Origin: JBBECJ01 sp963763325
GTDB lineage: Bacteria; Chloroflexota; Chloroflexia; Thermomicrobiales; CFX8
DNA length: 64,000 nt
Assembly: GCA_963763325.1 (NCBI GenBank)
Contig: CAVXOL010000020.1
Span: 96,043-160,042, forward strand
Reading direction: 5' to 3'
In this document: positions 1 through 8,414 of the stretch, one piece after another
Layout: each line of letters begins with the position of its first letter
How positions within the stretch are numbered: position 1 is the first letter of the stretch
The notes under the pieces: generated by a model
What the model saw: the letters and a program-made list of their open reading frames with translations, nothing else
Databases searched by the model: none
What the model was told of the DNA's origin: nothing
Translations under genes and position numbers: made by a program

Positions 1-549
1 ACAGGAACAATTGACAACTTGACGCTCAGGAGTGTTACTGGTCTCCACTCGGCGGATGCGACACGCGTGCTACGCGGACTTCGCGATCGCGAACTCCTGC
101 AGATGGTCGGTGGCGGTAGGTCCGCCCGGTATGAGCTAAGCCCCCAAGCACTCGCAGTTGCTATGCAGGTTGCTCTCCCGTTTGATGACACCGGCACAGC
201 GGACTCTACAAGTAAGGTGGAGAGCTCTACAGGTAGTGAAGGGAAGTCCACAGGTAACGAAGCGAAGTCTACAGGTACGGAGGACGACTCCGTGGACGTA
301 CACCAACTTCTCCAGGAGATCGCGCGGCCCGCTCGCGAACGCCGGCGCCTCGATGCCACGACCCGCGACGATATCCTTGTGAAGCTCTGTACGGTTCAGC
401 CGCTTTCCCTGCGTGAACTATCCAGGTTAATGGACCGCGACGAAGGGGCATTGAGAGAGATCATTCGGTCGCTCGTGAGTAGCGAGCGCATCTCGTTTCT
501 GTACCCAGATCGCCCGAACCACCCGCAACAGAAGTACATTGCCGTCTAA
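1..549 (+). CDS. C-terminal part of a RecG-like / AlbA_2 ATP-binding regulator (5' truncated)
   Basis: The frame is open from base 1, so the true start lies outside the window. The visible 182 residues show a first winged-helix segment (about residues 10-45, ending in GGRSARYEL), an acidic Ser/Thr/Gly linker made of 7-residue repeats, and a second helical segment (about 115-180) of the type LSLRELSRLMDR. This order, wHTH then a repetitive STG linker then another wHTH, resembles the C-terminus of AlbA_2/RecG-like putative transcriptional regulators. The ATP-binding and AlbA domains that would prove it are outside the window, so the family name is inference. It would be a cytosolic DNA-binding protein. 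Confidence 0.5.
   Translation, partial: TGTIDNLTLRSVTGLHSADATRVLRGLRDRELLQMVGGGRSARYELSPQALAVAMQVALPFDDTGTADSTSKVESSTGSEGKSTGNEAKSTGTEDDSVDVHQLLQEIARPARERRRLDATTRDDILVKLCTVQPLSLRELSRLMDRDEGALREIIRSLVSSERISFLYPDRPNHPQQKYIAV
205..288 (+). repeat. Four 21-bp in-frame tandem repeats (STG linker)
   Basis: Units begin at 205, 226, 247 and 268, each starting tctaca or tccaca and encoding roughly S-T-G/S-x-x-x-K/E. They form the low-complexity linker between the two winged-helix segments of the first gene. Period and start positions were read directly; the units differ by several substitutions. Confidence 0.8.
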
Positions 550-684
550 TCAGGTGCAAGTGGCCTGCTAGCATCCTATTGACAGTTGATAAGAACACAC
601 GCCGAAATCAATGAACATTGTCCATAGCCCTTAGGCAATGTTCATAGAGCAGGACCGATCCACGATGCGATCAAAGGTGTCACA

Positions 685-900
685 TTGCACGATCTGCTTG
701 CAAGATATCGGCTGGTGCGAGGGCTTGATCGACCGCACATCGCGCTCTTCTGCTCGCGCAAATGCCCCGGCAACGTCATCCTGCGTGCCTGTGATCTGGC
801 GGTCGTGCTGCGCGACGCCGGTCTGCCGGTCATCGGCGGCTTCCAGACACCAATGAAGCGCGAGATACTGGCCGTCCGACGTCGCGCCACCTACGCGAGC
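685..900 (+). pseudogene. DprA-like (Smf/SLOG fold) gene fragment
   Basis: The reading frame from 685 encodes about 70 residues with FCSRKCPGNVIL, then a segment ending LRDAGLPVIGGFQTPMKREIL. This matches the nucleotide-binding Rossmann region of DprA-like proteins, whose typical form is FCS-x-KCPG-x-ILxxYDLAxxLRxAGVxVIGGFHSPMExE. No DprA domain start, C-terminal domain or further similarity can be followed past about 900, where the frame becomes compositionally odd. A complete protein would be about 200-400 residues. I read this as a decayed remnant; a still-translated fragment is less likely. Confidence 0.55.
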
Positions 901-1226
901 ACCCTGAGATCGACAACCCACCGACCCAGAGCTACCGCCCACATTGCCAACCTGCCCAAACCCGGTCACAGTGTCACTGTTGGCCACCTTGGCCGCCTTG
1001 ACCCCCTTACCCAACCAGTCCAACTGGCTCATCACGACCATTTCAACTGGCTCATCCAATGAGCATGATCAACTTGAGTTCACTCGACTCACTTCTGCCG
1101 ATGATCGTCAACACCATGAGCGCCTTGAGCACCTTGAACGCCTTGAGCGAACATGGCACACATATCGGCCCTCAAACCGTTCGAGTAAAGGGAAGCACCC
1201 ATTGCGGCCGGGCAGCCACCCACCCG
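901..1226. other. Gene-free stretch with short direct repeats
   Basis: No convincing gene on either strand. The word caactggctcatc occurs twice (1021-1033 and 1044-1056), and 1110-1155 is rich in CTTGA/CTTGAG words. The frames that stay open have biased, repetitive translations and resemble nothing I know. Confidence 0.5.
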
Positions 1227-1844
1227 CTACTCCTCTGACCCGCCACAAGGTGCGGCATCCTCGAACAACCCGGCAACCGCAACCCTGATCGGCAACGTCG
1301 GTGACACGAGCTCGTTGTCCACATTGAACCGCTGCAGGCTGGTGAAGTCCGCTAGCGTCGCATCAGGCTCGCTGTATACAAGCACATCCCGCGTCTCAGG
1401 CCGCAGGATCCAGTACTCGGGAACACCGGCACAGGCGTAACCACCTCGCTTCACGAACACGTCGTAGTCGGGGTGGCTTGGCGAGAGCACCTCCGCGATC
1501 AGATCAGGGACGCCACGAATCCGACCATCCGCCGCGATGATGCTCCGTCGTTCCACACGGATAAGCAGAAAGTCGGGCTGAACGACGGGGTCATCGCCGG
1601 GCATGACAACACCGATCGGAGACATCGTACCGATCCCGACGCCCTGATCCTCAATTGGGATCGCGATGTCGCGGAGCAGGTTGCTGACGACACGCTGGTG
1701 CCAAAAACTCGGCACCGTCGCCATGTACAGCACACCGTCGATTATCTCGTAGCGGTTGCCATCATTCGGCAACCGCTCCCACATCTCATACGTCCACGAA
1801 GCATCAGACGACCGGAGCAGGAACTCGATGTCACTGAGGACCAT
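1227..1844 (-). CDS. Uma2 family (DUF820) restriction-endonuclease-fold protein
   Basis: A 205-residue protein with the family signature: YEMWERLPNDGNRYEIIDGVLY near the N-terminus, a central QPDFLLIRVERR strand (Asp of the PD-(D/E)xK core), then DLIAEVLSPS with the E-x-V pair and YxxxGVPEYWILRP. Uma2 proteins have a PD-(D/E)xK nuclease fold; their biological role is unsettled. AGGAGCG lies upstream of the ATG. It follows the transketolase-like gene by 18 bp on the same strand. All core acidic residues are present, so the fold is probably intact. A second Uma2 gene lies at 18469-19032. Confidence 0.9.
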   Translation of the reverse strand: MVLSDIEFLLRSSDASWTYEMWERLPNDGNRYEIIDGVLYMATVPSFWHQRVVSNLLRDIAIPIEDQGVGIGTMSPIGVVMPGDDPVVQPDFLLIRVERRSIIAADGRIRGVPDLIAEVLSPSHPDYDVFVKRGGYACAGVPEYWILRPETRDVLVYSEPDATLADFTSLQRFNVDNELVSPTLPIRVAVAGLFEDAAPCGGSEE

Positions 1845-1862
1845 CGCGGATCGCTCCTGCTT

Positions 1863-4324
1863 CTAGCCGACGACCCCATCACGCCGGTCGAGCATCGCGA
1901 AGGCGGCGCTGGCGATGTGTTCGGCGTCGATGCCGTAGTGCGGTAGAGGTCGGCGCGCGAGCCGGACTGGCCGAAGTCGTCGACGCCCAGCGAGACGACT
2001 GCGCGCCATGACGCTGCCCAGCCAGGCCAGCGCGTGCGACGCGCCGTCGGCCACGGTCACGATCGGGGCGCGGCGTTCGCTGGCGTGGAGCAGTCTCGTC
2101 GAGGTGCATCGGCAGGGCGCGGGCGTCGGATTCCAGCCCCATCTCCCAGCGCTGGTGACGCTGCCATTCCTTAAAGAGCAGTTGCGCCGAGGTCAGGTTC
2201 AGCACATTGGCGGCCACGCCCTCGTCGTGCAGCAGGCGGGCCGCCTCGATCGCTTCCGGGACCATCGTGCCGCTGGTGACGATCTGGACGGTGTCGTGCG
2301 GGATCGGCGTCGGCGCGTCGTGGCGGCGCATCGATGAGGCGGTAGCCGCCGGGCAGCACCTGGCGGCGCAGCTCGTCCTGGCCGAGCCGGTCTGAGGCGG
2401 GCTCCAGCAGCGCCTGCTCGATCGGCTTGGTCGAGAGGCGCAGGTAGCTGGAGAGGCCATGCTCGCGGTCGCAGCACTGGCGCAACGCCTTCGAGCAGCG
2501 ATCCACTCCAGCTCCTGGGCGAAGGCCGGCTCGTAGGCGCGCAGTTCGGCAGCTCCATGCCGATGGACGGCGTGATCGTCGACTGGTGCGCGCCGCCCTC
2601 CGGCGAGAGCGAGATGCCCGACTGGGCGTGCCGGCGATGATGAACTTGCGGTGGGAGTAGACGCCATAGATGAACGCGTCCAGCCCGCGGCAGACGAACG
2701 GGTCGTAGACGGTGCCGATCGGGAAGAGCAGTTGGCCGCAGAGTTCGTGCGAGAGGCCGAACATTGCCAGCAGCATGAACAGGTTCATCTCCGAGATGCC
2801 CAGCTCGATGTGCTGGCCGCTCGGCTTCGGCTCCCAGCGCAGCAGGCGCGGGCCGCTCGTCGCCAGGTCGGCGCTTCCTGCGCTGGCGAAGACCCCGGCC
2901 TTGTTGATCCAGCCGCCCAGGTTGGTCGAGACCGAGACGTCCGGCGCGGCGGTCACGATGCGCTTGCCGACCTCCGGCAGGTCGGCCAGTCGCGTCAGCA
3001 GCCGCCCGAGCGCCTCCTGGGTGCTGGTCTGCTTGGTCCGGTCGTGGCCGAGGTGCTCCGGGATCGCTTCGGCCTCGACGGCGCGGCGCGGGACGCGGTC
3101 GCCCGCCGTAGATGCGCTCCCAGGACTGCGGCGCAGCATTGCCCTTCCGGGGAATCGGGGTCGAAGCGCGCCCACTCCTCTCCGGCGGCGATGCCGAGGC
3201 TCTCGCGCACCGGGTCGAGCTGGTTCGGGTTGAGCAGCGCCGAGTGGTTGAGCGCATCGCCGGCGAACGGCAGGCCCCAGCCCTTGATCGTGTAGGCGAA
3301 CAGCACCGTCGGCCGGTCGCCGGGTGCGAGAGTCCTTCGTCGATGGCGTGCGAGCAGGTCGTCCAGGTCGTGCCCGCCGAGGTTGGCCAGCAGGCCCGGC
3401 AGCTCGTCGTCCGGCACGTCGGCGACGACGCGCTTCGAGTCTTCGTCGTCGACGTTGGTCCGGTCGAGCAGCCGCGGCGCGCAAGGTCGCGCCGTCCAGC
3501 CGGATCAGCGTCTGGTACTCCTCGTTGGCCATGTCGTCGATCGCCTGGCGCAGGGCATCGCCACCCGGCTTGGCGAAGACCTCGCGCAGCCGCCGCGCCA
3601 TACTTCGTCTTCCAGCACCCGCCAGCCGGATCCGGCGAAGAGCTGCTTGATGCCGCGTGGCGCGGATGCCGGGGATGACCCGGTCGAGGCACTGGCGGTT
3701 GAGTCGACGATCCAGAGACGTTGCCGACGTGCGCCAGCGCCTCCTCGATCAGCGCCTCCCAGATGTTGCCCTCGTCCAGCTCGGCGTCGCCGATCAGGGC
3801 GATGAAGCGGTTGCTGGTGACCTCGCCGAAGTGCTCCTCGCGCGTAGCGGTGCGAGAGCGCGGCGAACAGCGGCGCGACCGCGCCCAGCCCGACCGAGCC
3901 GGTCGAGAAGTCGACCGGGTCCGGGTCCTTGGTGCGGCTGGGGTACGACTTGCAAGCCCCTGTACTCGCGCAGCGTCGTCAGATACTGTCGGGTCGAGCT
4001 GTCGCCGAGCAGGTACTGGATGGCGTGGAAGGCCGGCGAGGCGTGCGGCTTGATCGAGACGCGGTCGCCCCGCCGCAGCGAGTGGAAATAGAGCGCGGTC
4101 AGGATCGAGACGACCGACGCCGACGACGCCTGGTGCCCGCCGACCTTGATGCCGTCGCTGTTGGGGCGCACGTGGTTGGCGTGGTGGATGATGTGGGTCG
4201 AGAGCCAGAGGATGCGCTTCTGGATCGCATCCAGGACGGCAAGCTGCTCCGACGAGAGTCGCTGCTCATCGCCGAGCAGCTGGCTAATATCGGTAATCTC
4301 CGACGACTTTGCCGTCCGGCTCAT
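1863..4324 (-). pseudogene. Transketolase / pyruvate dehydrogenase E1-like thiamine-diphosphate enzyme, multiply frameshifted
   Basis: ATG at 4322-4324 behind AGGAGGCCCC. The N-terminus reads as a thiamine-diphosphate enzyme (HANHVRPNSDGIKVGGHQAS). The remaining parts are spread over all three minus frames: the Mg/TPP-like segment IGDAELDEGN, then VLFAYTIKGWGLPFAGDA, then a Pyr-binding half with IELGISEMNLFMLLAMFGL, and a C-terminus ending IASAAFAMLDRRDGVVG at 1863. The whole fits one gene of about 820 codons of the transketolase / homodimeric PDH E1 family. At least eight frame changes are needed, several of one base in a short run (an extra A near 3950, missing bases near 3730-3740). Either a heavily decayed gene or local sequence error; the protein-level conservation favours recent damage or error. 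Confidence 0.8.
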
Positions 4325-4338
4325 GGGGCCTCCTTCGT

Positions 4339-4470
4339 GATTCGGGAGTCGGGACGCGGGAAGCGGAACGAAAGGGCGGAATTCATGTCACCGTGGATTG
4401 TCCGTTATTCGGGTGGCAACGGGCAACCTGTGCACGCATCCGCGTCTCCGATCCCGACTCTCAGATTCCC
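4339..4470. repeat. Imperfect inverted repeat of iterated TCGGGA words
   Basis: Left arm 4339-4354 (gattcgggagtcggga) pairs with the right arm around 4452-4469 (tcccgactctcagattcc). It lies between the transketolase-like start and the end of the ABC remnant. The stop codon of the ABC remnant falls inside the right arm. One of a set of similar intergenic palindromes in this window; terminator function is inference. Confidence 0.6.
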
Positions 4471-4870
4471 TCGACATAGATCCGCCGCACAATCCCCTCA
4501 ATGTCCGGCTCTTCGAGCGGCAGATCCCACCAGAGCTGCGAACGCTGACCAACGACGACCCCTATCCGTCGCGCCAGCTCACGCCGCTGTCGCCACTGCG
4601 GATCGTCAGCGCGATCTCCCACCAGGCGAATATATAGACGGGCATCAGCAACGCCTGACCGAGCCAGACGAAGGTCAGTGCATCTCTCTCCGTCCAGCCA
4701 GCCTCGACTACACGTCCCTGGTAAGCTGCGATGAAGACGTACGAGATCATCACCCCGAAGAACGCATTGGTAATCAACCCGGAGACACTGGCCGCTCGGT
4801 AGGTGAGAAAGCGCGCGAATGCCCGCTTCGCGACCTCGACATACAGCCGCACCGGACCTCCCGCCGCCAT
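4461..4870 (-). pseudogene. Collapsed ABC-2 export operon: permease start fused to ATPase fragments
   Basis: Starting at the ATG 4868-4870 (AAGGTGA upstream), about 95 residues read as the N-terminus of an ABC-2 permease of the viologen-exporter type (VAKRAFARFLTYRAASVSG, ending FAWWEIALTIRSGD). At about 4600 the similarity switches, in another frame, to WRQRRELARRIGVVVGQRSQ followed by LWWDLPL, which is the post-Walker-A region of the cognate ATPase. It then jumps to EEPDIEGIVRRIYVEG, which looks like that ATPase's extreme C-terminus. Two large deletions would explain this, with joints where both sides can share a word (cgcagtggcgac; gatctgccgctcga). No functional transporter can be made. 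Assembly collapse at short repeats is the alternative. Confidence 0.7.
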
Positions 4871-5127
4871 CGTCACCTTGCACAAAGGGCCGATGATTGT
4901 AGCAGATGACGTTGAGAGCCAGTATGTTGCAAGGACGTCGCGCACGACAGCGTCAACACATCAACAATTGATCGACGGAGTGCTCCTCGTTTGCTCATAA
5001 GCTACGCCACATCTCTGACAGGCTGTTGCGGAACTGACACACTCTAGACCCGGATGTCATCCGTCCGAGAGTGGGTTGGGCGGATAATGAAAGTCGTGGT
5101 CCGTAAATCCATTGGAGGAGGGAAACT

Positions 5128-5908
5128 GTGAAGACCCCACAGGAGCTATTTCGACCTGTCCGGCGCGGTCGCGATCGTCACTGGCGCCGGTTCGGGATTG
5201 GGCGCGCTCTTCGCCACGGCACTGGCCGAAGCTGGATCTGACGTTGTCTGTGCCGACCTGCATGTGCCGGGCGCTGAGGAGACGGCTCGCGAGATCGAGA
5301 AGATCGGCCGGTCCGCGCTGGTGGTTGAGGTCGATGTCGCCGATGAGGACGCCGTCACGCGGATGGTCCACGCCACGCTCGACCGCTTCGGCAGGCTCGA
5401 CATCCTCGTCAACAACGCAGGTATCGCCGTCACCGGCCCTCCGGAGGATTTGACCATGGCGGACTGGCAGCGCGTCGTCGCTGTCAACCAGACAGGGGTG
5501 TTCCTCTGCGCTCGCGAGGCGGCCAAGGCGATGATTGCCAGCCACACCTCCGGACGGATCATCAACATCGCCTCGATTCTCGGAGCCGTCGCATCTCAGC
5601 CGGGGCCAGCCACTGCCTACGCCGCGAGCAAGGGCGCCGTTATCAACCTGACTCGCGACCTGGCCGTCCACTGGGCGCCGCACGGCATCCGCGTCAACGC
5701 GCTCGGCCCGGCCTACTTCCCCAGCGCGATGACTGGCGACGCCTTTGCTGTCCCAGAAGTCGTCATCGAGCTCGAACGACGTACCCCGATGGGTCGGACC
5801 GGCCGGCTCGAAGATCTCAAAGGTCCGATCGTCTTCCTGGCTTCGGACGCATCAAGTTACGTCACCGGCCAGACGCTGTTCGTCGACGGCGGCTGGACCG
5901 CATGGTGA
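5128..5908 (+). CDS. Short-chain dehydrogenase/reductase (one frameshift near the start)
   Basis: An NAD(P)-dependent Rossmann oxidoreductase. It has TGAGSGLG (cofactor loop), NNAGI, a catalytic YAASK preceded by the INIAS serine, and the C-terminal DGGWTAW usual in classical SDRs of about 255 residues. The natural start is GTG at 5128, 5 bases after GGAGGAGGG, giving MKTPQELF. An extra T in the TTT at 5149-5151 then shifts the frame, so only the part from about 5153 is contiguous (an open frame from 5198). The substrate cannot be told from sequence. It stands alone, divergent from the ABC remnant. If the extra T is a sequence error the gene is intact. Confidence 0.9.
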
Positions 5909-6194
5909 CATAAAAGCAGCAACGGTTCACTCAACACCGAAGAGTTGCCCGGCTCGACCCGGAGGCGGCAGGATCTGATCGTTGGTTGATAACCATGCCT
6001 GTCTTGCCAACCTCATTGCTAAGCAATACCCAGCAAAGCACAAGGCTTGCACTGTCTGTTTTGACGCGTTGGCACGATATTGACACGTCCATCCGTCGGA
6101 CGGCGCATCCCGGTAACACTGAAGCCAGTATCGTGAGAGGAGGTTGATTGCCGACGTCGTCGCAGAACACTGCTCATCCGTACTGAAGGTCATC
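5909..6194. other. Intergenic stretch, no gene seen
   Basis: Lower GC than its neighbours, with no gene-like frame on either strand. The 3' part carries GAGAGGAGG at 6135-6143, immediately before a TTG at 6144 that could be an alternative start of the ABC ATPase. It probably holds the promoter of that transporter. Confidence 0.4.
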
Positions 6195-6645
6195 ATGCAT
6201 CCCGAACCGGAGCGACCACCCGTCGCCGTCCTCCGCAATGTGGTCAAGGCCTTTGAGACAGCGGCCGGCCTGTTTCAGGCGCTACGCGGGGTGAGCCTGC
6301 GGATCGACGCTGGCGAGTTCGTTGCCATTACGGGTCGGTCGGGCAGCGGCAAATCGACACTGATCAACGTGCTAACCGGGATCGACGGGCCGACGAGCGG
6401 TGAGGTGCTTGTCTGCGGCGCGGCGCTCGAGACCCTGAGCGAGAACAAGCTCGCCGTCTGGCGTGGTCACAACCTGGGTATCATCTTCCAGTTCTTTCAG
6501 TTGCTCGCGACGCTGTCGGTGCTCGACAACGTGATGCTCCCGATGGATTTCGCCGGGAAGTATCGCGCCAGCGAACGACCGGAGCGGGCGATGGCCCTGC
6601 TGGAGCAGGTCGAGTTGGTCGAGCACGCCCACAAGCTGCCGGCTG
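6195..6645 (+). pseudogene. MacB/LolD-type ABC ATPase, 3' half missing
   Basis: From ATG 6195 the frame encodes an ABC ATPase N-terminal half. Walker A GRSGSGKST is present, as is a Q-loop (IIFQFFQLLATLSVLDNVMLP) typical of the MacB/LolD/FtsE group. Similarity stops at HAHKLPAG, just where LSGGQ, Walker B and the H-loop should follow. The frame then runs into permease DNA in the wrong phase and ends at 6758. A TTG at 6144 is an alternative start. About 90 residues of the ATPase and the first part of the permease have been lost together. It cannot hydrolyse ATP as it stands. Confidence 0.8.
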
Positions 6646-7740
6646 GCCCTGACATTGGCGACGCTGACGCTCGGAGGCGCGATCTTCGCCAGCGTCGCGA
6701 CCGTTCAGACCTCGCTGGACGGCACCTTCGACGAGATGATGCAGTACTGGAGCTATGACGTCGAGGTCAACTTTGACGAGGCCACACCAGCCGAACTGGC
6801 GATCAGTGAGGCCGAGACGGTTCCAGGCGTCGAGCAGGCCGAAGGCTGGATCGCTACCAATGCATCGCGCCTGCGTCCCGACGGAACCCAGAACTCGAAC
6901 ATCTGGTTGCTGGCTGTCCCGGACGACAGCGATCTCATTCGCCCGACGCTTGTCGAGGGCCGATGGCTTGAGCCAGGTGAGAATGATGCGCTGGTTGTCA
7001 ACGTGGACTTCCAGAGTGGTGAGTCGGACGTCGAGGTCGGCGACCTGGTGACCCTCAACGCCGAGGGACACGAGCTCACCTGGCCGGTTGTTGGCGTCGT
7101 CACCAGCCAGTTGATGGGTCCCGTCGTCTATGCACCCTACGAACCATTCAGCGCAGCCGTCGACATGGCCGGTGACATTAACCGGGTCGTGCTGGTCACT
7201 GAGCGGCATGACGCAGCGGCTCAAACGGCCGCTGCGGAGCAGGCTGATGCGCAGCTGCGGGCTGCTGGCCTGCCGGTCGTGGGGGTCGAAACCAACAGTG
7301 ACATGCGTGGTGGAACCCAAAGCCTCTTCACGATCCTGGTCGTGCTGCTCGTCGTCGTCAGCATCCTGCTGGTGATCGTCGGCTCGCTCGGACTGATGGG
7401 CGCGATGTCACTCAATGTTATCGAGCGCACCCGCGAGATCGGCGTGATGCGGGCAATCGGAGCGTCGAACGGCATGGTTGCCAGGATCGTGATCGTTGAG
7501 GGATTGGTCGTCGGGCTGCTCAGTTGGTCGCTTGGCGCGTTCCTCGCGCTGCCGCTGAGTTGGGGGCTTGCCTATCTGATCGGCGTCGCCCTCGTGCAGT
7601 CACCGCTGGCCTATGTCTTCTCGATCCTCGGCGTCCTGCTGTGGCTGGTCCTCGTCGTCGTGCTCTCGGTGCTGGCGAGTGTTCTCCCGGCTCGTCGTGC
7701 CTGGCGGCTGAGCGTGCGCGAAGTGCTGGCATACGAGTAG
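6641..7740 (+). pseudogene. C-terminal half of an FtsX/MacB-family ABC permease
   Basis: The permease frame is recognisable from ALTLATLTLGGAIFASVATV (about 6645) and ends in LPARRAWRLSVREVLAYE. It contains the tail of a transmembrane helix, a periplasmic MacB-core-like domain of about 200 residues (from YDVEVNFDEATPAELAI) and three C-terminal helices with the FtsX-like ERTREIGVMRAIGAS motif. A full-length family member has further helices upstream. They are missing because the DNA passes directly from the ATPase to mid-permease around ctggccctgacattgg. The remaining frame has only a TTG (6655) as a possible start. Family: export or lipoprotein-related transporters. Confidence 0.85.
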
Positions 7741-8022
7741 ACCGCGACCATCTGAACACCTCGTAAACCTGATCGGGATGGACGTCGGTCCGTCCCGATC
7801 CACTTGGTTCTCGGTGATCACCGCATCAGTTGCGGCACTGGCTTCCCCGTCGTGGACTGTCCTGGCGGATCAACTCGATCCGAGGATTGACACAGGATTG
7901 ATACAGATGGCTCCTGAAAAGCACCTCGCTGTTGTGCCTGCGGGGCTATCCTGCGGATGATCCGGCGTCACCCGCCGATCAGACGGTCGACGGCGGACGG
8001 TGCCGGCAGGGAGGATGCCTTC
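7741..8022. other. Intergenic stretch, probable promoter region
   Basis: No gene on either strand. Its 3' end holds AGGGAGGA at about 8009-8015, the ribosome site for the following remnant. Confidence 0.4.
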
Positions 8023-8400
8023 ATGCGTACCGGGGGCCTGCCACGGATCGTCGCGATCGGGTGGGTCGTTGTCGATAGCCTGCGTCTCACCGGGCAACCG
8101 GTCACGGCTGACGAGGCAGTTGACGACATCAATGCCGTTGTCGAATCTCAGTTCGACGACTCGCGTGTTCCGGGCGCGACGATCGCCATCGTCCAGGACG
8201 GCGAACTGGCCTACGCATGGAGCTTCGCCATCGACGACGGCTTCGCCATGACGGCCCAAACACCGTTTCCCATTGGTTCACTCACGAAGTCCTTCACGGA
8301 ACTGGCCGTCATGCAGCGCTGCTTCCAGCGGAAGGGTGACCTCAGATGAAGCCCGCAGTTGAATCCCAACGCCACTTCCCAACGGTCGGCCTGCCCCGCA
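8023..8400 (+). pseudogene. Serine hydrolase (beta-lactamase/DD-peptidase fold), N-terminal remnant
   Basis: ATG 8023 follows AGGGAGGA. The frame gives a leader-like N-terminus, then AVVESQFDDSRVPGATIAIVQD and the active-site region FPIGSLTKSFTELAVMQ, in which S-x-x-K of the class C beta-lactamase/PBP4 fold is visible. After VMQ the frame degenerates and stops at 8349. In other frames, up to about 8395, a faint continuation (PAVESQRHFPTV) matches the usual D-x-P-V-x-x-Y-L-P region. The remaining 250 or more residues are absent, since the M28 gene starts at once. The Tyr and K-T-G motifs are missing, so it is non-functional. Confidence 0.7.
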
Positions 8401-8414
8401 CATCCCAACTTTCA

